DNA of 64,000 nucleotides from Hydractinia symbiolongicarpus (taxonomy: Eukaryota > Cnidaria > Hydrozoa > Anthoathecata > Hydractiniidae). The notes beneath the pieces are model-generated. The model was given only the letters and a program-made list of their open reading frames with translations. It ran no database searches and was not told the DNA's origin. Below are positions 12,601-25,990 of this stretch, piece by piece (the first letter of the stretch is position 1; each line of letters starts with the position of its first letter). The stretch is taken from assembly GCF_029227915.1 (NCBI RefSeq), contig NC_079880.1, positions 8,645,501 to 8,709,500 on the forward strand. The letters are read 5' to 3'. The translations under genes were made by a program, and so were the position numbers.

Positions 12601-15600
12601 ACGTTTTAACACTCCTTCTTCGTAATGAAGTTTAACCACTTCGTTTATAATAGGGTTTTGTGGTTTATTTGTGATCAAATTTCTATAGAAAATGTTATGT
12701 GAATCCTTGGAGATGAAAAAGGAGTTACCTCATTGAATCTGCTAATAGAGATTCCAAGTCATTAAAACATATTTTATTTTTAAAACCTACAGTTGCATAA
12801 AAACTTGTTTCACCTTTTGTAAAGATTGGGAATCTATCATTATGATCTAACACTTGTATAATAACCTAAAAAAAACACAAAAGCCATAAATCATTGTACA
12901 TTTTTTCCCCTTTTGTTTCCCTTGCACACGTACAGGACAAACTTACAGAACATTCACTTTCAAGCATAGGACTGCCACCATCTTGAACGATGACCTTAAA
13001 AAAGAGATTTATATGTCTAAGATATTTTGCAGGATATGAAGAAGACATGTTATAATTGAATATATGAAATATTAAAAAAAAAGTTGGATAAACCAAAATA
13101 ACATAATATTCTTGTAATGTCATATAACACTTCAATATTAATGTTTTAAGTTCAATCATACACAAACACTTACTGTCAGGTTGAACATATCTCTTTTTTC
13201 TCGATCTAAAATATTTCGTGTCGTAATGGTTCCATCTATTGATATTTCAAACGACGAGTCCACATTTCCTGATTGTATGTTATATTTTAACAGACCATTA
13301 GTTCCTGTATCTTTATCCGTAGCAAAAACTTGAACAACAGTTGTGCCAATCCCAGCTACTTCTGATACTACTCCTGCATACACACTTTGGTTAAGTACAG
13401 GTGTGTTGTCGTTCATATCCTGTGTTTGAAAACAATTATGACTTCTAACTTTACAACTTTAACTTCACAAATATTTAGAAAATTGCATATATGTTACAAC
13501 ATTTCTCAAGATAAACAAAAATATTAGGAGTGACCCACAAATCAAAAAGTGTTTGATAAAAATCAATCCAATGTTAGGGAGGAAGGGCGTTGACGTTTAA
13601 ATACTTCATACTGGAAAACATCTACTTTTTAGAGTAAAAAGTGAATTCTCATCTACTCTCTGTTCTCGAATAGTGCTTCACCCTAGATGGATCTTTATCA
13701 TGGCACATCCATGTGTACATCCTCTATTAAGAATGCTTCACCCTGATCCGACCTTCAAACGTGACGGGCGAGTATAATCAGTAGTATAATCAGTAGTAGA
13801 AGCTATTTTGTGCATCGCTAACATGGAAGCACGAAATTTTTTCCACCTCAGCCTACTATTGATATATTAATTATTTTAGTATATTTCCATGAGGTTAAAA
13901 ACTGAAACACTTAGAAACTAACTAAAACAAAACTACCAAGTTACACCAAAAACATTTTTAAAAAGATTTTAAATTAAAGGGGAAGTTAACACAAAGAATA
14001 TTTGTGCGATAGTAAAAATGCCAATCAAAGGCAACAGAAAACATTACAAAGAAAAACACAACACATACAATTATGAACTAACTCAGTTTGTACCATATCT
14101 TTTAAAGTTAACAAAAGTGCAGGTAAGTTAAAATAAGAAACCATAACAATCATTGAAAGTAGATTGGCAAAAAAACGTCTAAGATTTGTGTTTTAGCTAT
14201 GCAGTTTTTTTATACAGGGACAACTTTCTGAATAAATTGACGTTATACACCAAAGTTGATCCACCTTTTTTTGCTTTCACAAAGATTCTAATCCAAATTT
14301 TCAAAGAGAAGGCGTCAGTTTTTAAACTTTTCCTGTTAGAAAAAACTAACCAAATATTTTAAAGCTGCTGACCTTTGGTCTATGAAATATCAGAAAATAA
14401 TGATTTGGTTAACTTCTCCTTTAAATTTTAGGTAATTTCAAAATTTCTACTCTAGAAAATAATTGATGGCCTTTAAAGAGGCTACCTTGTATTTATATTG
14501 AGTTGGATGGTAATTCTACTATTTCACAAGACAAATAAAACCGTTTAATAACAACTTTTTGAAGAAACAGATAGAAGCAATTATTCAAACTAATAAAACA
14601 AACAATAAAGTATCTCACTTTTACATCAATTGTAAGAAATGCATGCGACTCCAAAGAAGGTACACCCTGATCTTTCACTGTTATCTCGATCCATAAACTT
14701 TGTATTTGTTCATAATCAAGTTCGTGCAAAAGTTTAACAACACCTGTCGTAGCATTGATTGACATGACAGTATCTTCCCTGCTTGTATTTGTAATCATAT
14801 ACAATAAATTCGAATTGACAGACGTGTCAGCATCTGTTGCCTAAAAAAGAAACCTTTTGCATTCATTTTAAACGCACGTTTTCTGTAAAACGTTGTCTTT
14901 TAATTTGATTTGAGTTAAAGATAACACATAAGGTCAGAACAAAGTACAAGCATGACTTTTTGTGTATGTCATGATTAACATTGTAGAGGACTTAAATTAA
15001 ATTTTCATTAAAAAGGCATAGAGAAACTACTCTTTTTTTAAAGTTTAGCCAAAATGAATTAACAAATAAACACTAAAAATGCTGGAAAAAACGGATAGAA
15101 GGTTTTTTAAACAAAAGAAAACTTGCAACCTATAATTTTGAAAATGTAAACAGAAATTATTTTCTTACAACTACAGTGAACATATTATCTCGCACAATGT
15201 TTTCATTCACACGTGTAGTGGCTGGCAGATTTGTTATTGCTGGTGAATTGTCGTTTACATCAGTTAATGTTACATTAACAGAGGCTACATCTGTTTTCTG
15301 GTTAAAAGAAGCACCATCTCGTGCTACAACTCTGAATTCCAAACTTGGTCTTGTCTCAAAATCAAGTTCCGCATTTACATAGATGAAACCGCTCGTCCTG
15401 TTGATTTGGAACCTATTAAAGTAGAAATTGTAAAAATGGTACATTATTTAGACTTCTCAAGTACCTAAAATTAGATTTCATCAAAACTTTTACGACTTTT
15501 TTACAATAAATTCTTAAAACATTTGTCAACAGTCAATTTTTTTTATAAATCATACAGCTTAAGACTAGTAACAAGTTGTAGTATCATGTTACAAAACATC

Positions 15601-18600
15601 CTGCTCTTTTTTATATTATAACAGATGTAAATAAGTAAAAAAGAAACATGCTTACAAGCTTGCATCACCACCTTCCAAACTATAAGTTACAATTCCAAAT
15701 GTCCCCAAATCATTGTCACTAGCCTGTAAAAATTATAAGTATAATTTCTCTAATATTTGAGGGCTTTTTTACTTAAGTCAGTAAATAAAAAAATACTAAA
15801 CTTTTCTTGAACCTTAAAAAAAAGTAATGTCCTACAGGTTCATTTCCTGTGCCATGAAAATAATTCAAATTTTATAAATTATTCAAATTTGCAATGACCC
15901 CCAGAAATAAAATAATATAAATTAAAATTTTGTCACCTTAACTCCACCAATGAGATGGCCAACACTAGCATTTTCTTTTTGTTCAAAACTGTATTGTTTT
16001 CTTTCAAAGACAGGATTGTTGTCATTTATGTTCTTCAACTTCACAATGACTGTTGCATTACCGAAAAAACGATCGCTTGTTAAAGTTTCTGTTGCAACAA
16101 CCTGGCAAGAAGAGCAAAAATTTATTCAATATTGTCAGTAGTTTTTGTGATAACAACAAATCCTTCTTTTTTGTCAACAAAATGTCAAATACACAATTTT
16201 AAAATTTTAGTATCTTTAAAAACTGTCAATATTTGAGTGCTTAAACATGAATTTAAGCACTCAAATATTGACATCATTGCCCACTTTAATTAGCTACATT
16301 TCATAAAATGCAGTAGGAGAAAAAAGACATGGATCTTATGAAAATTAATAATAAAAAAAGATACAACAAAAATAAAACTTGGTGAAAGGTCAATAACAAG
16401 ATCAAACAAAACATTACAGTGAAGTTAAATTCATTTCTCCTTTCATAATCCATAACAGCTTCCACACTAAGATATCCAGTAGTTGATTCAATTGCAAAAT
16501 TATCATCAACATCAACCAGGGAGAACTCAAACTGGTTATTGTCAGGCTAGAAAAAAATTAACATGATTAATATTTTGCTTACCTAACAGCTTGATGAGGA
16601 AATTCAAAGTCAGGAATATTGATTTCTTAGAAAGAATGTATGTGGAAAAAAAATTTATATTCCGTTGTAAAAGTTGATGCTTTATTAAAAAGCAAATCGA
16701 AAATTTAACAAAGACAAATTTTGTGTTTGTTTGATCAACAAGTAGAAACCCATAATATGAGAAAACAGATTAATAATTGTTTTTAAGTTTTAAAGATAAT
16801 TCTAACCAGAATGTCTGCATCCGTAACTCTAAATCCCTGTTTGATAATGGAACCAATTGGTGTGTTTTCATCAATGATTATTTCGTACTGAGATGAAGTA
16901 AACATTGGTTTGTTGTCGTTTACATCCTGAGTGAATATGACCACAACAACTGAAGTTGCTGAAGAAGGATAATCTCTCTCTATCGCCTGTAATATAGATT
17001 GATATATAGATAATTTTTTTGTTTTTCACAAAATAATGAGACATTCTAGTTAAAGAAAATAATTTACATAAATTTGTACAAAATGGAAAATTTATAGTTA
17101 ATACAAAAAAACCCAACTCACATCAACATTTATTCTATATGCGTATTTCGTTTCACGATCCAAATGTTGTTGAATAGAAATAATACCAGAAGTTGTATTA
17201 ACTGAAAACTTATCTGAATCTTCGCCTAAAAAGAGTGGTTCAAACTGTAGCAAAAGTTCAAAGAGTTAATAGGCACATTTCGAAAGAAGTTTTAACAAAA
17301 CGAAGTCCTCATCAAAAATTTAATGTTAGTGTCAGAATGGTGATTTTTAACATGTATAATCATAAATTTTTTGGTTTCCATTTAATTCAACAAGTCAAGG
17401 TGTTTATAATAGTCATAACAAAGGACAGAGATGTTTAAAAAAGTGTAACAACTTTTTTATGCCTTCACAAAAGAAAGATTAAAGATTGCAGAGCACTTCA
17501 TTCTATCTAATTCTACTTCTTCTAAAATTGCTATATTCAAAATCTTAGATATTTTGTGGAAAGAATGTGTAACAAACCTCTCTGCAATCTATATATTATA
17601 GCAGCGTTAATTCCCACATCCCCATCAAATGCATGCACTTTTAATATTGATGATCCCTAATGTATAAATTTGAAAACAATTTTTTAATCATATTCTAAAT
17701 TTAATAATTCCTCTAAGTTTAGATATAAATTTAAAACTTAATAAAATAAACAAAGTAATTATTACGACATAAATATTATGAAAAGTTAATATTATTTAAG
17801 AAAACTTGATATTATTAGTATGTGATTTCAGCAGCTAGTTACATTTTTAAAGAGTTATATCCCTGTAGCAATGAGATAAACATATAAAAACAACATTAAG
17901 ACATACCAATGGAACATCCTCATTGACCAGTACATTATAAGGAGATGACTGAAATATAGGATCTGTATCATTCACATCCAACACATTTATTGTTAATATC
18001 GCTGTCGTGTTAAGGCTAGGTGTACCTTTGTCCTAGAAGAGTGTTTAATGAGAAAAAAATTCAAATGTGTATAAGCATACAAGGAACACAAAAACCGAAT
18101 AAAACACCAAAACGTCATTTGGAAAGTCGATTTTTCATGAAAAAAATGAATCAAAACATAGTGAAATGTAGATTACATCTGGCACAAAATAATTTTAACC
18201 CTATTTGGTCCGTTGACCTAAGGGGGGAGATTGTGTTTTTCTCACTTATGGTAGGTTAAGAAGAAACATAATGGTAGCAATAAATTTTTGCATATGTTAG
18301 CTTGAAATTTGTCCAACATATCAATATATGTTTAAAATTCAAATACTTTAATTCTAGAGCGAATTTTAGCATTCATTTAAAGTTTCAGTCAATCAAATAA
18401 AAGTTATTTAACATTTTTTCCGGTTTTTACATAATTAGCATGATAAAAAAAAAACAATTATTTGAGCAATTATTTCAGGTACAATCCAAAAAAATTAGGT
18501 AATCAGATAAAACAGGTTTCCAAAAGTTGCAGAATGATTTTCCTTGATGAAATAAAGTTTCGTTGTATTCTAATTCTAACAAATGTTATTATATTTTCCT

Positions 18601-21600
18601 TATTATCTTATTATATAGATTTCATAGAGATTATTAGTGGTAGTTTAAACTTTGATGCAGTAGCATTTCACTATGTGCCTGGTACATTCTTTTTACCTTG
18701 TACATCAGTTTAAAGTTCAGTTTGCTATATGCACATATCAACATGGAATACCGATTAAATTTGTTACAAACATTTTAACATAACCAGTTAAAATATATAT
18801 ATTAGGTGGCAAATTAGTATTAGACTTGGATACATCATAAAAATAAACCAACATATCCCCTAACTTGCATATATCTTGTTATTGTTATTGTATCATAGCA
18901 TCAAGAACCATTTGTATGCCAACAAAGGTACAGAGTTTGCCAATAATGATCAGCTTATTAAGTGTGTCTTCAATAAAATTCATAGAACACACAACTTACT
19001 GCTGCAATAACACGTAACGTGTAACTTTTTTTCTTCTCAAAGTCAAGAGACTTTTTCAATGTTATGTTACCACTAAATGCATCGATACCAAATGTCTAAA
19101 TAAAATAAAAAAATAAAAAAATCAGTCACATCATTTAGGCAAGCATAAGTTAGCCAACTATTTACTCCTGCAGTTGTTCACCCAATTAAACTCATGCAAC
19201 CAAACATCATTTACCTGTAAATTTATTTGTTGTAAATTTATTTATCCTTTTTTAAGACAAATAAAGTAATTTGACAACACATTTAATTTAATGTGTGAAA
19301 TAAATTAACAAAATAACAAAAAAAATAATAAAAAAATTTTTTTTTTAGATGTACCTCTGACAGAGATTAAAATAAGAAAAAAATAAATGTCGGGAATAAA
19401 TTAGAAAAATAAACAAGACAAAGTTTTTTTTCTAGATATATCTCTGACAGAGATTGGAAAAAGTAAAAAATAGATGTGGGAAATAAATTAGAAAAAAATA
19501 AAATATAAAATTTTCTAGATATACCTCGGATGGAGATTGGAATAAGTAAAAAATCTTTGCGTTTGTGTCGAAATCAGCATCAGTAGCTTTTAATGTTAAG
19601 ATGGTTGATTTGATAGGTGCATTCTAAAAATCAAGAATATTTTGAAAAACCAATAAACATTAAATCGATTTTTTGTTGACGCTAATTTATGATTTCAATA
19701 TTTACGATCCTAGCAAAGTATCTACACAGGTATTTATCAGTTCTTTATATGAAAACCAAGTGCAATTTACACAAGTTATGCAATAACATGCTACACACAA
19801 GAAAGTGAAAGCAGCTGTTAGTAAAAAAAAGTAGTTGTATATGGAAAAGATGATAAATAATTTTAATGGTGAAACCAGGTTTTTACCTTTTTATCCAATC
19901 GTTTTATTTTGTTAAATCTTTATAACCTTGTTGAGAGAATTTAGGTTTATAATAAGTTATTTTATAAATGGGTCGCATCTGAGGCTTTTTTTTAACTTTT
20001 TAAATAAACCAAGGTCTACTAAATTTTTTAGTCTAAATTTTAGTCTAAATTTAGTTCAAAATGCACTTTAACTATGTGCAAAAATTGTTTCATGATTACT
20101 CAGCAAAAATCATGCTAAGCTTTGCAGTGTAAGGTTTACAAAAATTGTTACAACGTACCAAGCTTGTTGCTATTAGTAGTTTAATTTTTGATAAGTTGTA
20201 AAAGGTAAGTTAGTTCTCACAAAAAAATACGTCAAAACATGACAGGCTAGTGCGGAACTAAATTTAACTCTTTTCTTACTAAATTTAACTCTTTCCTTAC
20301 TAAATTGCCAACAAACCATTCTAGACATTTATTTATATGAATAATAAAATAATTAGATAACTCATGTACATTGTTTCAAAGTAGATGTTGCAAAAAATCA
20401 ACCCATTATAACAAGAATTTATTTTAGAAAAATCAACTTTTTTCTAATCAAAAGTAGAAAATGAATTAGCAAATTAACAATATTTCGTATATGAATTACC
20501 TCATAAACTTCAACTAAGTTTGTTCCTTGAAAAACAGGTGCATTATCATTGACATCGAACACAGTAACATAAAGAAGGATTGAATCCTAAAAAGAAGGGA
20601 TAATTAAAATTAAAAAGGGATTGGTAATTTTGTCATATAACATTGTTTATATATCATTTCTTTGTAAAATACTTTCTTTGTGAAAACCAAACTGGAATTA
20701 GGATTATTGTAAATTTTAGGGCCACAATAAAATATAAAGTTTAGGGCACAAAACGCCTTTGCAAACCAGCTAATAAAAACAGCTTGAACATTAACTTTTT
20801 TTCTAAGATTATACATATGCATATTTTTTTACAGTAAATTGCTTTAATCTTATTTAGATTTCTAAGTGAGATTTTATTGTAGCCCTAAAAAGCTTGCTGG
20901 TGACAACAAAATAATTGATTTACTGACTGGAGGGGGGGGACTGCATAAACATCTTGGTCAGTATTACTAGAATCCAAAAGGCTTGGTGGATACAGGATCT
21001 TGCAAAAGTAATGGTATACATCGCATTCCTTAAACTTACTTGTATAATGAACATTGCACACTGCCTTGAAAATGAAAAAAATGTTATGTAAAAATTTTGA
21101 GTAATTTAAGAGAATTTAGGAGGCTTGGGAGGCAACATTTAGGAGGAAACACTAAAAATTTATAAAATTATTGGTTATTTTAAATTTTGACAGAATTTCA
21201 GGAGGCAACAAACACAGCCTTTTCCAATACACATACTGGTTAATCTATTTTAAAATGTGATAACATCGCAAAACACAACAGTCTAAACGAATTTTGTTTT
21301 ACTGTAATAGCATACAAGTTATTAATCCTATTTATTTTCGCAACAAGCACATACGAAAATAATTAAAACTTCGCCCAGACATGCCCTGAGCGTGAAATGA
21401 GACTGGCTGTCAGACTACATACAAACAAATGTTATTTGCATTGAACACTAATCATGTGCGTGTGGAAAATACTTTTAAGTGGAGAAAAAAAGCACTAGAA
21501 ATTAATTTATTGACACTTAGTGTGTTCCTGTAAAGAAAAAATCAAGAGACCTAGTGATGAACTTAGCTACATTAACCCAAATGTTTGTATGATACATGAG

Positions 21601-24600
21601 AGATGGTGACGTCAAAAATCTCCAAAAGTGACAAAGATAGTCAGCCACTTACATCTCTGTGAGCTAGTAACAATTTTTTTTCACTGTAGATGTCTGGTAA
21701 TAATTATTATTCCAAAATTATTATGCCAAAAAATGAAGAAAGATTAAACAAGAAATTTAAATAAGGAATGATCAATTGTAAAAAAACTAAAGCACTTAAT
21801 GGGAGTGCGTTCTACCACTATATAATTATGGCATGTGTGATAGGGTGCCAGTGTGTTTGCTAGAATTAAAACTATAGATTTTATTTTGTTTAAAGAATAA
21901 ATAATGAAGGAAAACTTACCAGTTGTTGTGCTGTGTCAGCTATGTGAGCATTGAACCTGTACAATTGTTTATTCTAAGAGATTACAACAAAAATATCACA
22001 CTATTATAAATTGGTATAGACATCTTAAGTTGAGCAACTCTACTTGACAGTTTTTTGGATTCCTTATCTAAAATTACATCAATGAAATATAAAACAAAGC
22101 AAAGTGTATTATTTATATATTTTCAATGTGTATTTTTTTGTTGTTATAACGCTTGTTTAGTTTATGCTTAAATTTTTTTAACCCTATCACAGCTGAGGTA
22201 GAATGGGGAGGGAGAGGGGGTGCATAAAGTGGTTGCAGCCTCCTCGACTAGGCATAACATTTGTTGGGCATGTGATTTAGTGAGAAAACTTTGTAACTGA
22301 GGATTGTAACAAAATTTTGTACTTTGGAGAGTACTGCATTTTTAAGACGAAAAAAATGTTTTTGAATTTCAAAAAATTCATGCGAGTGTCATAAGATCAT
22401 CTCTCAAAATTGTCCGCATAAAATTACCAATGATATCACCAGTTTTGAAAGAATTCGGTAAGATCGATCAAACACACAATTGAAAAATAGTTTGAACTTC
22501 AACTGCAAAACATTTTAGAACCACTTGCAGGTAAATAGTGAATAACACTAAAAATATTTAATTCATTATTAAAATTTGTTTAACATTAAAGGAAACCCAA
22601 GGTATAAATGATGTTGGACTTATATTAAAGAGCTTAAAAAGTTAGCTAACAAGTCTTTTTAAATTTTTTAAAAAGCTATTTTCGTTCTCAAGATATTCAC
22701 ATTTAAAGAATTTCAGATTTAATTATGCTGCATGAATTATGATGTCATATTTCAGTAGTAGCAAATTTTGACATTTTTTGTCATCAGTAATTTTGACCTA
22801 TTAAGGGATGTGCATTCAAACTTTATCAATGCACAGACATTATAAAGGTGTATTGATTAACATAATTTTTTTAGCCACAAGACACTCGTTTGCTCATTCC
22901 AAGCCTCTTAATTTTGTGGTGATACATAACAGCTTATACAAGCTTACCCAAAACATTTTATTGCAAATAACGTTGCATATCCCAAGTCATAGGGTTTTAT
23001 TTTATTTTAATCAAGATCATCATGATAGAAGTAAAGCTATGAAAATAAATATTTTTTAATACTTTTTGCATGATTTAGATGTCGTCCAGACCTTTAAATC
23101 TGCCTTTTTTTAAGGTTTATATTAAATTTAGAGAATACAGTAACTGGAACCTCCAGACTGAGAAAAATAGTTCAAATTAAGTTAAGTCTAAAATTAGATT
23201 ACCAGAATAATTACCAGAAAAAAGTGCAATCTTGACAATGAAAAAAGCATGCAAGTCCCTTGTAAATTGAATTTTCCTTGACATACAGCATTATCTATAT
23301 CTATATTACATCAGCACTTAATAAAAACCAGAAAAAAATTGAAATCTGACATTTATCTAGTCTTTGATTTTCTTTTCTATAGTAAAACGTTTGGGTTATT
23401 TAAAAGAATTGGCCTTAGGAATAGACGAAAAATGGGCTGAAAAAACCTGAACTGAATATTGCTGAGAAAAATCATTTTAGCTTATTGAATAGTTTGGCAG
23501 GTGGAAATTTGCAAAGCAGTCAGAAAAAACACTAAACCAGTACACTCCTCCGTAAACAAACATGTCTTGGGTCACTGAATCCTTTAGAACACAAAAACAT
23601 GTTGTTGCATCGCTTAATTATGATCATAGGGTAATAATGGAAAATCCCTCCTTTGAGGACATATATTGTAAACATTTTTCGTGGCTGAAAATTTGAAAAC
23701 TTTTAATTTTTAATTTTAAGTTTTTTTGCCAAAATTTTTAAATTTCTGAGCCTTCTGAGTAAAGTTTTTCTAATTAAAGTAACATTGCCATGGATATAAT
23801 TTGCAGATTTGATTTCATTTTTGACATCATTTTTTATTTGAATGACATCATTAAAATTAGTTTTTTTTATATGAAACCATTTTTTTTTATATTCAATTTA
23901 CAAGTCCACCAAGAATTAATCATCAGTAACAGGTGATTTTAATACAATGCTAGCATGGAAAATAATTTTCTGTATGTGTGACATATTTGGTCCTTATGAT
24001 GTCATCAAAATTACTTGGAAAAGATTTGCATCCAGAATTTCATAACTTAAGCATCAGTATATATAAGCAAAAAAGGTATAATAGGGTTAAGGCAAATTTG
24101 TTAACAGCTTAGTGAAAATAAATCTCTGCCTGTATAACAAAATTGTATATAATGATGAAACTTGCATAAATTATACATACTTCTCGATCTAGTTTACCCT
24201 TGACACTAACATTTCCAGTTTTTTCATTCACTTCAAACTTTTGTGATTCATCACCATCAATCCAATATCGTAAACTTTTGTTCGGGTCCTTGTCAATGAC
24301 ATGTAGGCTTAACTTAACAATCACATAACCTATGAAGCCGCATATTATCATGAGTAAAAAAATACCCTGGTATACAATTGGAAAATGGAGAAATTTATAT
24401 CTCAATATTATTTATCAAAGGTGAAAATTTCTTTTTGATAAGTATATATATATAGTATATATGATTAATAGAAAATTTAAGTAGGTATATCAAAATTTTA
24501 AAATTTTTCAATTTGTTTACTTTTTCATCAAAATAAATACTTAGCACTCAAGTTATTGTTCAATGTAATAAAAAATCAAACCTGGAGACCTCTCTTCAGC

Positions 24601-25225
24601 AACATTAAGTGTTAAGAATGTTGTATTAAACCTTGTATGATGTCGTCCTAAAATATATAATATTGTTATTCACACATTTAACTTTACTGATTTTTTTATT
24701 GCTAGACATTTAATTTTACTAAAGTTTAAATTTATAGGTTAGCACAATTTTTTTTACAATTCGAAATTACATAACAATTACAATATTGAATTACATAGTG
24801 TTTTTGTTAAGTGCCAATTGAAAAGAAAAATCGGTATAAATAAATTTCTCAAAATCTTTATCCTGCAATATTCTGCTTTAATTTTTGTCATGGATCACTT
24901 TTTGCCTTTCTTTTAAGATAACAAAAAAGTTAACAGAAGTACCTAATTTAAATTAAAAAAAAACTGTCATTAAGGAAAGTTTTTCCACACTTTGTGCCAA
25001 TATGAAACAGTACTAAGGTTCCAAAAAAAATTGCTTGAAGAAACGGATATAGGTCTTAGATATTTGTCAAACTAATGTTAAAAATATTTTCATCATTATC
25101 CTTAGCAACTTTAAGCTGCATCATGTTAAATTTTAACACAATATAAAATACTTACCTGAACTTGTTGCAACAAACATAAAAAAAATAGCCAAAAATTTGT
25201 AACACATTTTTTTATACAGCTTCAT
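639..25225 (-). CDS. Giant multi-repeat cadherin (Fat/Dachsous/cadherin-23-like), 5' part, 37 exons, 3' end outside window
   Basis: Adhesion receptor with tandem calcium-binding extracellular cadherin (EC) repeats. Exons, 5' to 3': 25225-25156, 24647-24582, 24329-24181, 21973-21920, 20586-20500, 19623-19525, 19095-19000, 18032-17907, 17656-17578, 17225-17122, 16986-16807, 16546-16418, 16101-15937, 15723-15656, 15412-15169, 14840-14619, 13419-13174, 12994-12947, 12865-12787, 12341-12214, 11891-11767, 11486-11399, 10980-10866, 10251-10010, 9693-9528, 8683-8544, 8307-7929, 7316-7183, 7066-6698, 6322-6142, 6036-5897, 5456-5145, 4464-3936, 3536-2611, 1713-1428, 1126-1032, 779-639. All have AG/GT borders and sum to 6807 nt (2269 codons) without a stop. 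Exon 1 encodes a hydrophobic signal peptide (MKLYKKMC...FVATSSG). I count 21 DxNDNxP-type linkers, hence EC1-EC21 plus the start of EC22, with usual DRE and A-x-D motifs. The transmembrane and cytoplasmic parts that separate Fat, Dachsous and CDH23 types are not in the window, so no symbol is given. Confidence 0.95.
2267..2580 (+). repeat. Dispersed repeat, two diverged units in tandem
   Basis: Two adjacent copies of a family marked by CCGTGGAAAAATCCAC, then GGTTCGCCCGTC, a CATTTTGCGTGAC block and (GACA)n, ending near GTATACGGGTATTAT. The second unit (from about 2399) is more diverged. Other copies lie near 25795, 51085, 57478 and 59663. No coding capacity is visible; it behaves like a small non-autonomous element. 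It sits in the cadherin intron between exons 34 and 35. Confidence 0.7.
4603..5000. mobile_element. MITE with iterated GGCGCTTA-TTCGAGGGG motifs
   Basis: About 398 bp in the cadherin intron between exons 32 and 33. The left end reads TACTGTAATGATCCA. The right end on the other strand reads TACCGTAAAGATCCA, so the element has imperfect terminal inverted repeats of about 26 bp that continue into AAGCGCCC/AAGCCCCC. Inside, G-rich blocks of the form GGCGCTTA...TTCGAGGGG recur in both orientations, in contrast to the surrounding AT-rich intron. No reading frame. A non-autonomous DNA transposon is the simplest reading. Confidence 0.75.
13974..14424. mobile_element. Candidate MITE with 17-bp terminal inverted repeats
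   Basis: The left end TTAAAGGGGAAGTTAAC (13974-13990) is matched on the opposite strand at 14424-14408 by TTAAAGGAGAAGTTAAC, with one mismatch in 17. The 451-bp interior is AT-rich and non-coding. A related left end, TTAAAGGGAAGTTAACAC, recurs near 61705, which supports a dispersed family. The target duplication is unclear; both flanks carry an ATTTTA-like sequence. It lies in the 1.2-kb cadherin intron between exons 16 and 17, in which I see nothing else. Confidence 0.65.
16224..16273. repeat. Perfect 22-bp inverted repeat (hairpin), 6-nt loop
   Basis: Positions 16224-16245 are the exact reverse complement of 16252-16273, with CATGAA as loop. It lies in the cadherin intron between exons 12 and 13. 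Transcribed in either direction it would fold into an uninterrupted 22-bp stem. Confidence 0.95.
21974..24180. other. Large cadherin intron, no feature recognised
   Basis: Intron between cadherin exons 3 and 4, about 2.2 kb and very AT-rich. The short open frames on both strands have no recognisable similarity, and I see no inverted repeats, tRNA-like boxes or satellite. The cadherin introns at 24648-25155 and 19624-20499 are likewise empty to my eye. Confidence 0.6.
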
Positions 25226-25794
25226 GAAAAAGTTTTAAAACACATCTCTTACAAATCAAACATTTTGTCTGAAGGAACTAAATTTAAAAACGTTTTTGCT
25301 GGCTAATTAACAATGCTATTATCTTTGTTTCCTCAAAAGGTTTATAATCTTAAATACACTTTTATTAATTACTTATAATCCATTTTACATTTTATATTTT
25401 AATAGATTTCAATAGATATGAGATTACAATATCCCTTATGTATCATGCATATAAAAAACATCATTCCTTCTTTATGTAGGAGTATAATAAAACATTAAAA
25501 TATAGTATGGGAAATGTAAGCTAAAAAGACATGCAATAGGAACAATAATGTATTAAATATGCTAAAATTTGGCACATAAGCACAAAATAAATTTAGTAAG
25601 AAAATTCTACCATATAGTTCTGTAGTAAATGATATTTACCATTGCAACTCTTTAAGTGGTTCAGATTTAATCCACCAAATCAATGTATACACACATGAAA
25701 GACTGCAATCATAGAAACAAAATAACATAACATTCAGATTTTTTCTAACATTTTCGATTCTTCTTGAAAATTTAATCAAGTATTATAAGAAACT

Positions 25795-25990
25795 GGTTGG
25801 TGACCTGTGGAAAAATCCATGGATTCGCCCGTCCTTTTTATACCACATTGCGTGCACTACTTGCGGGTACTATTAGACAATGGAACATAGGCTTGGATAA
25901 ATCACGGGTTTGCCTGATCTTAATTTATTGCGTTTCGTGTTTTTGTAACACAACTTAGTTTTCTGGCAAAAACAGACAGAGGGAATACAG
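25795..25990 (+). repeat. Dispersed repeat copy (CCGTGGAAAAATCCA family)
   Basis: Carries CTGTGGAAAAATCCATGG, ATTCGCCCGTCC and a GTTTGCCTG block, matching the tandem pair at 2267-2580 in order and spacing. It is the only feature I see in the 1.6-kb interval between the cadherin start codon and the BLOC1S2 stop codon. A poly-A run at about 26205 is also present. Confidence 0.6.

Noticed and set aside
12717-12735. Short cadherin exon between exons 19 and 20
   Set aside because: It has AG/GT borders, but every usable choice in phase brings in a TGA stop.
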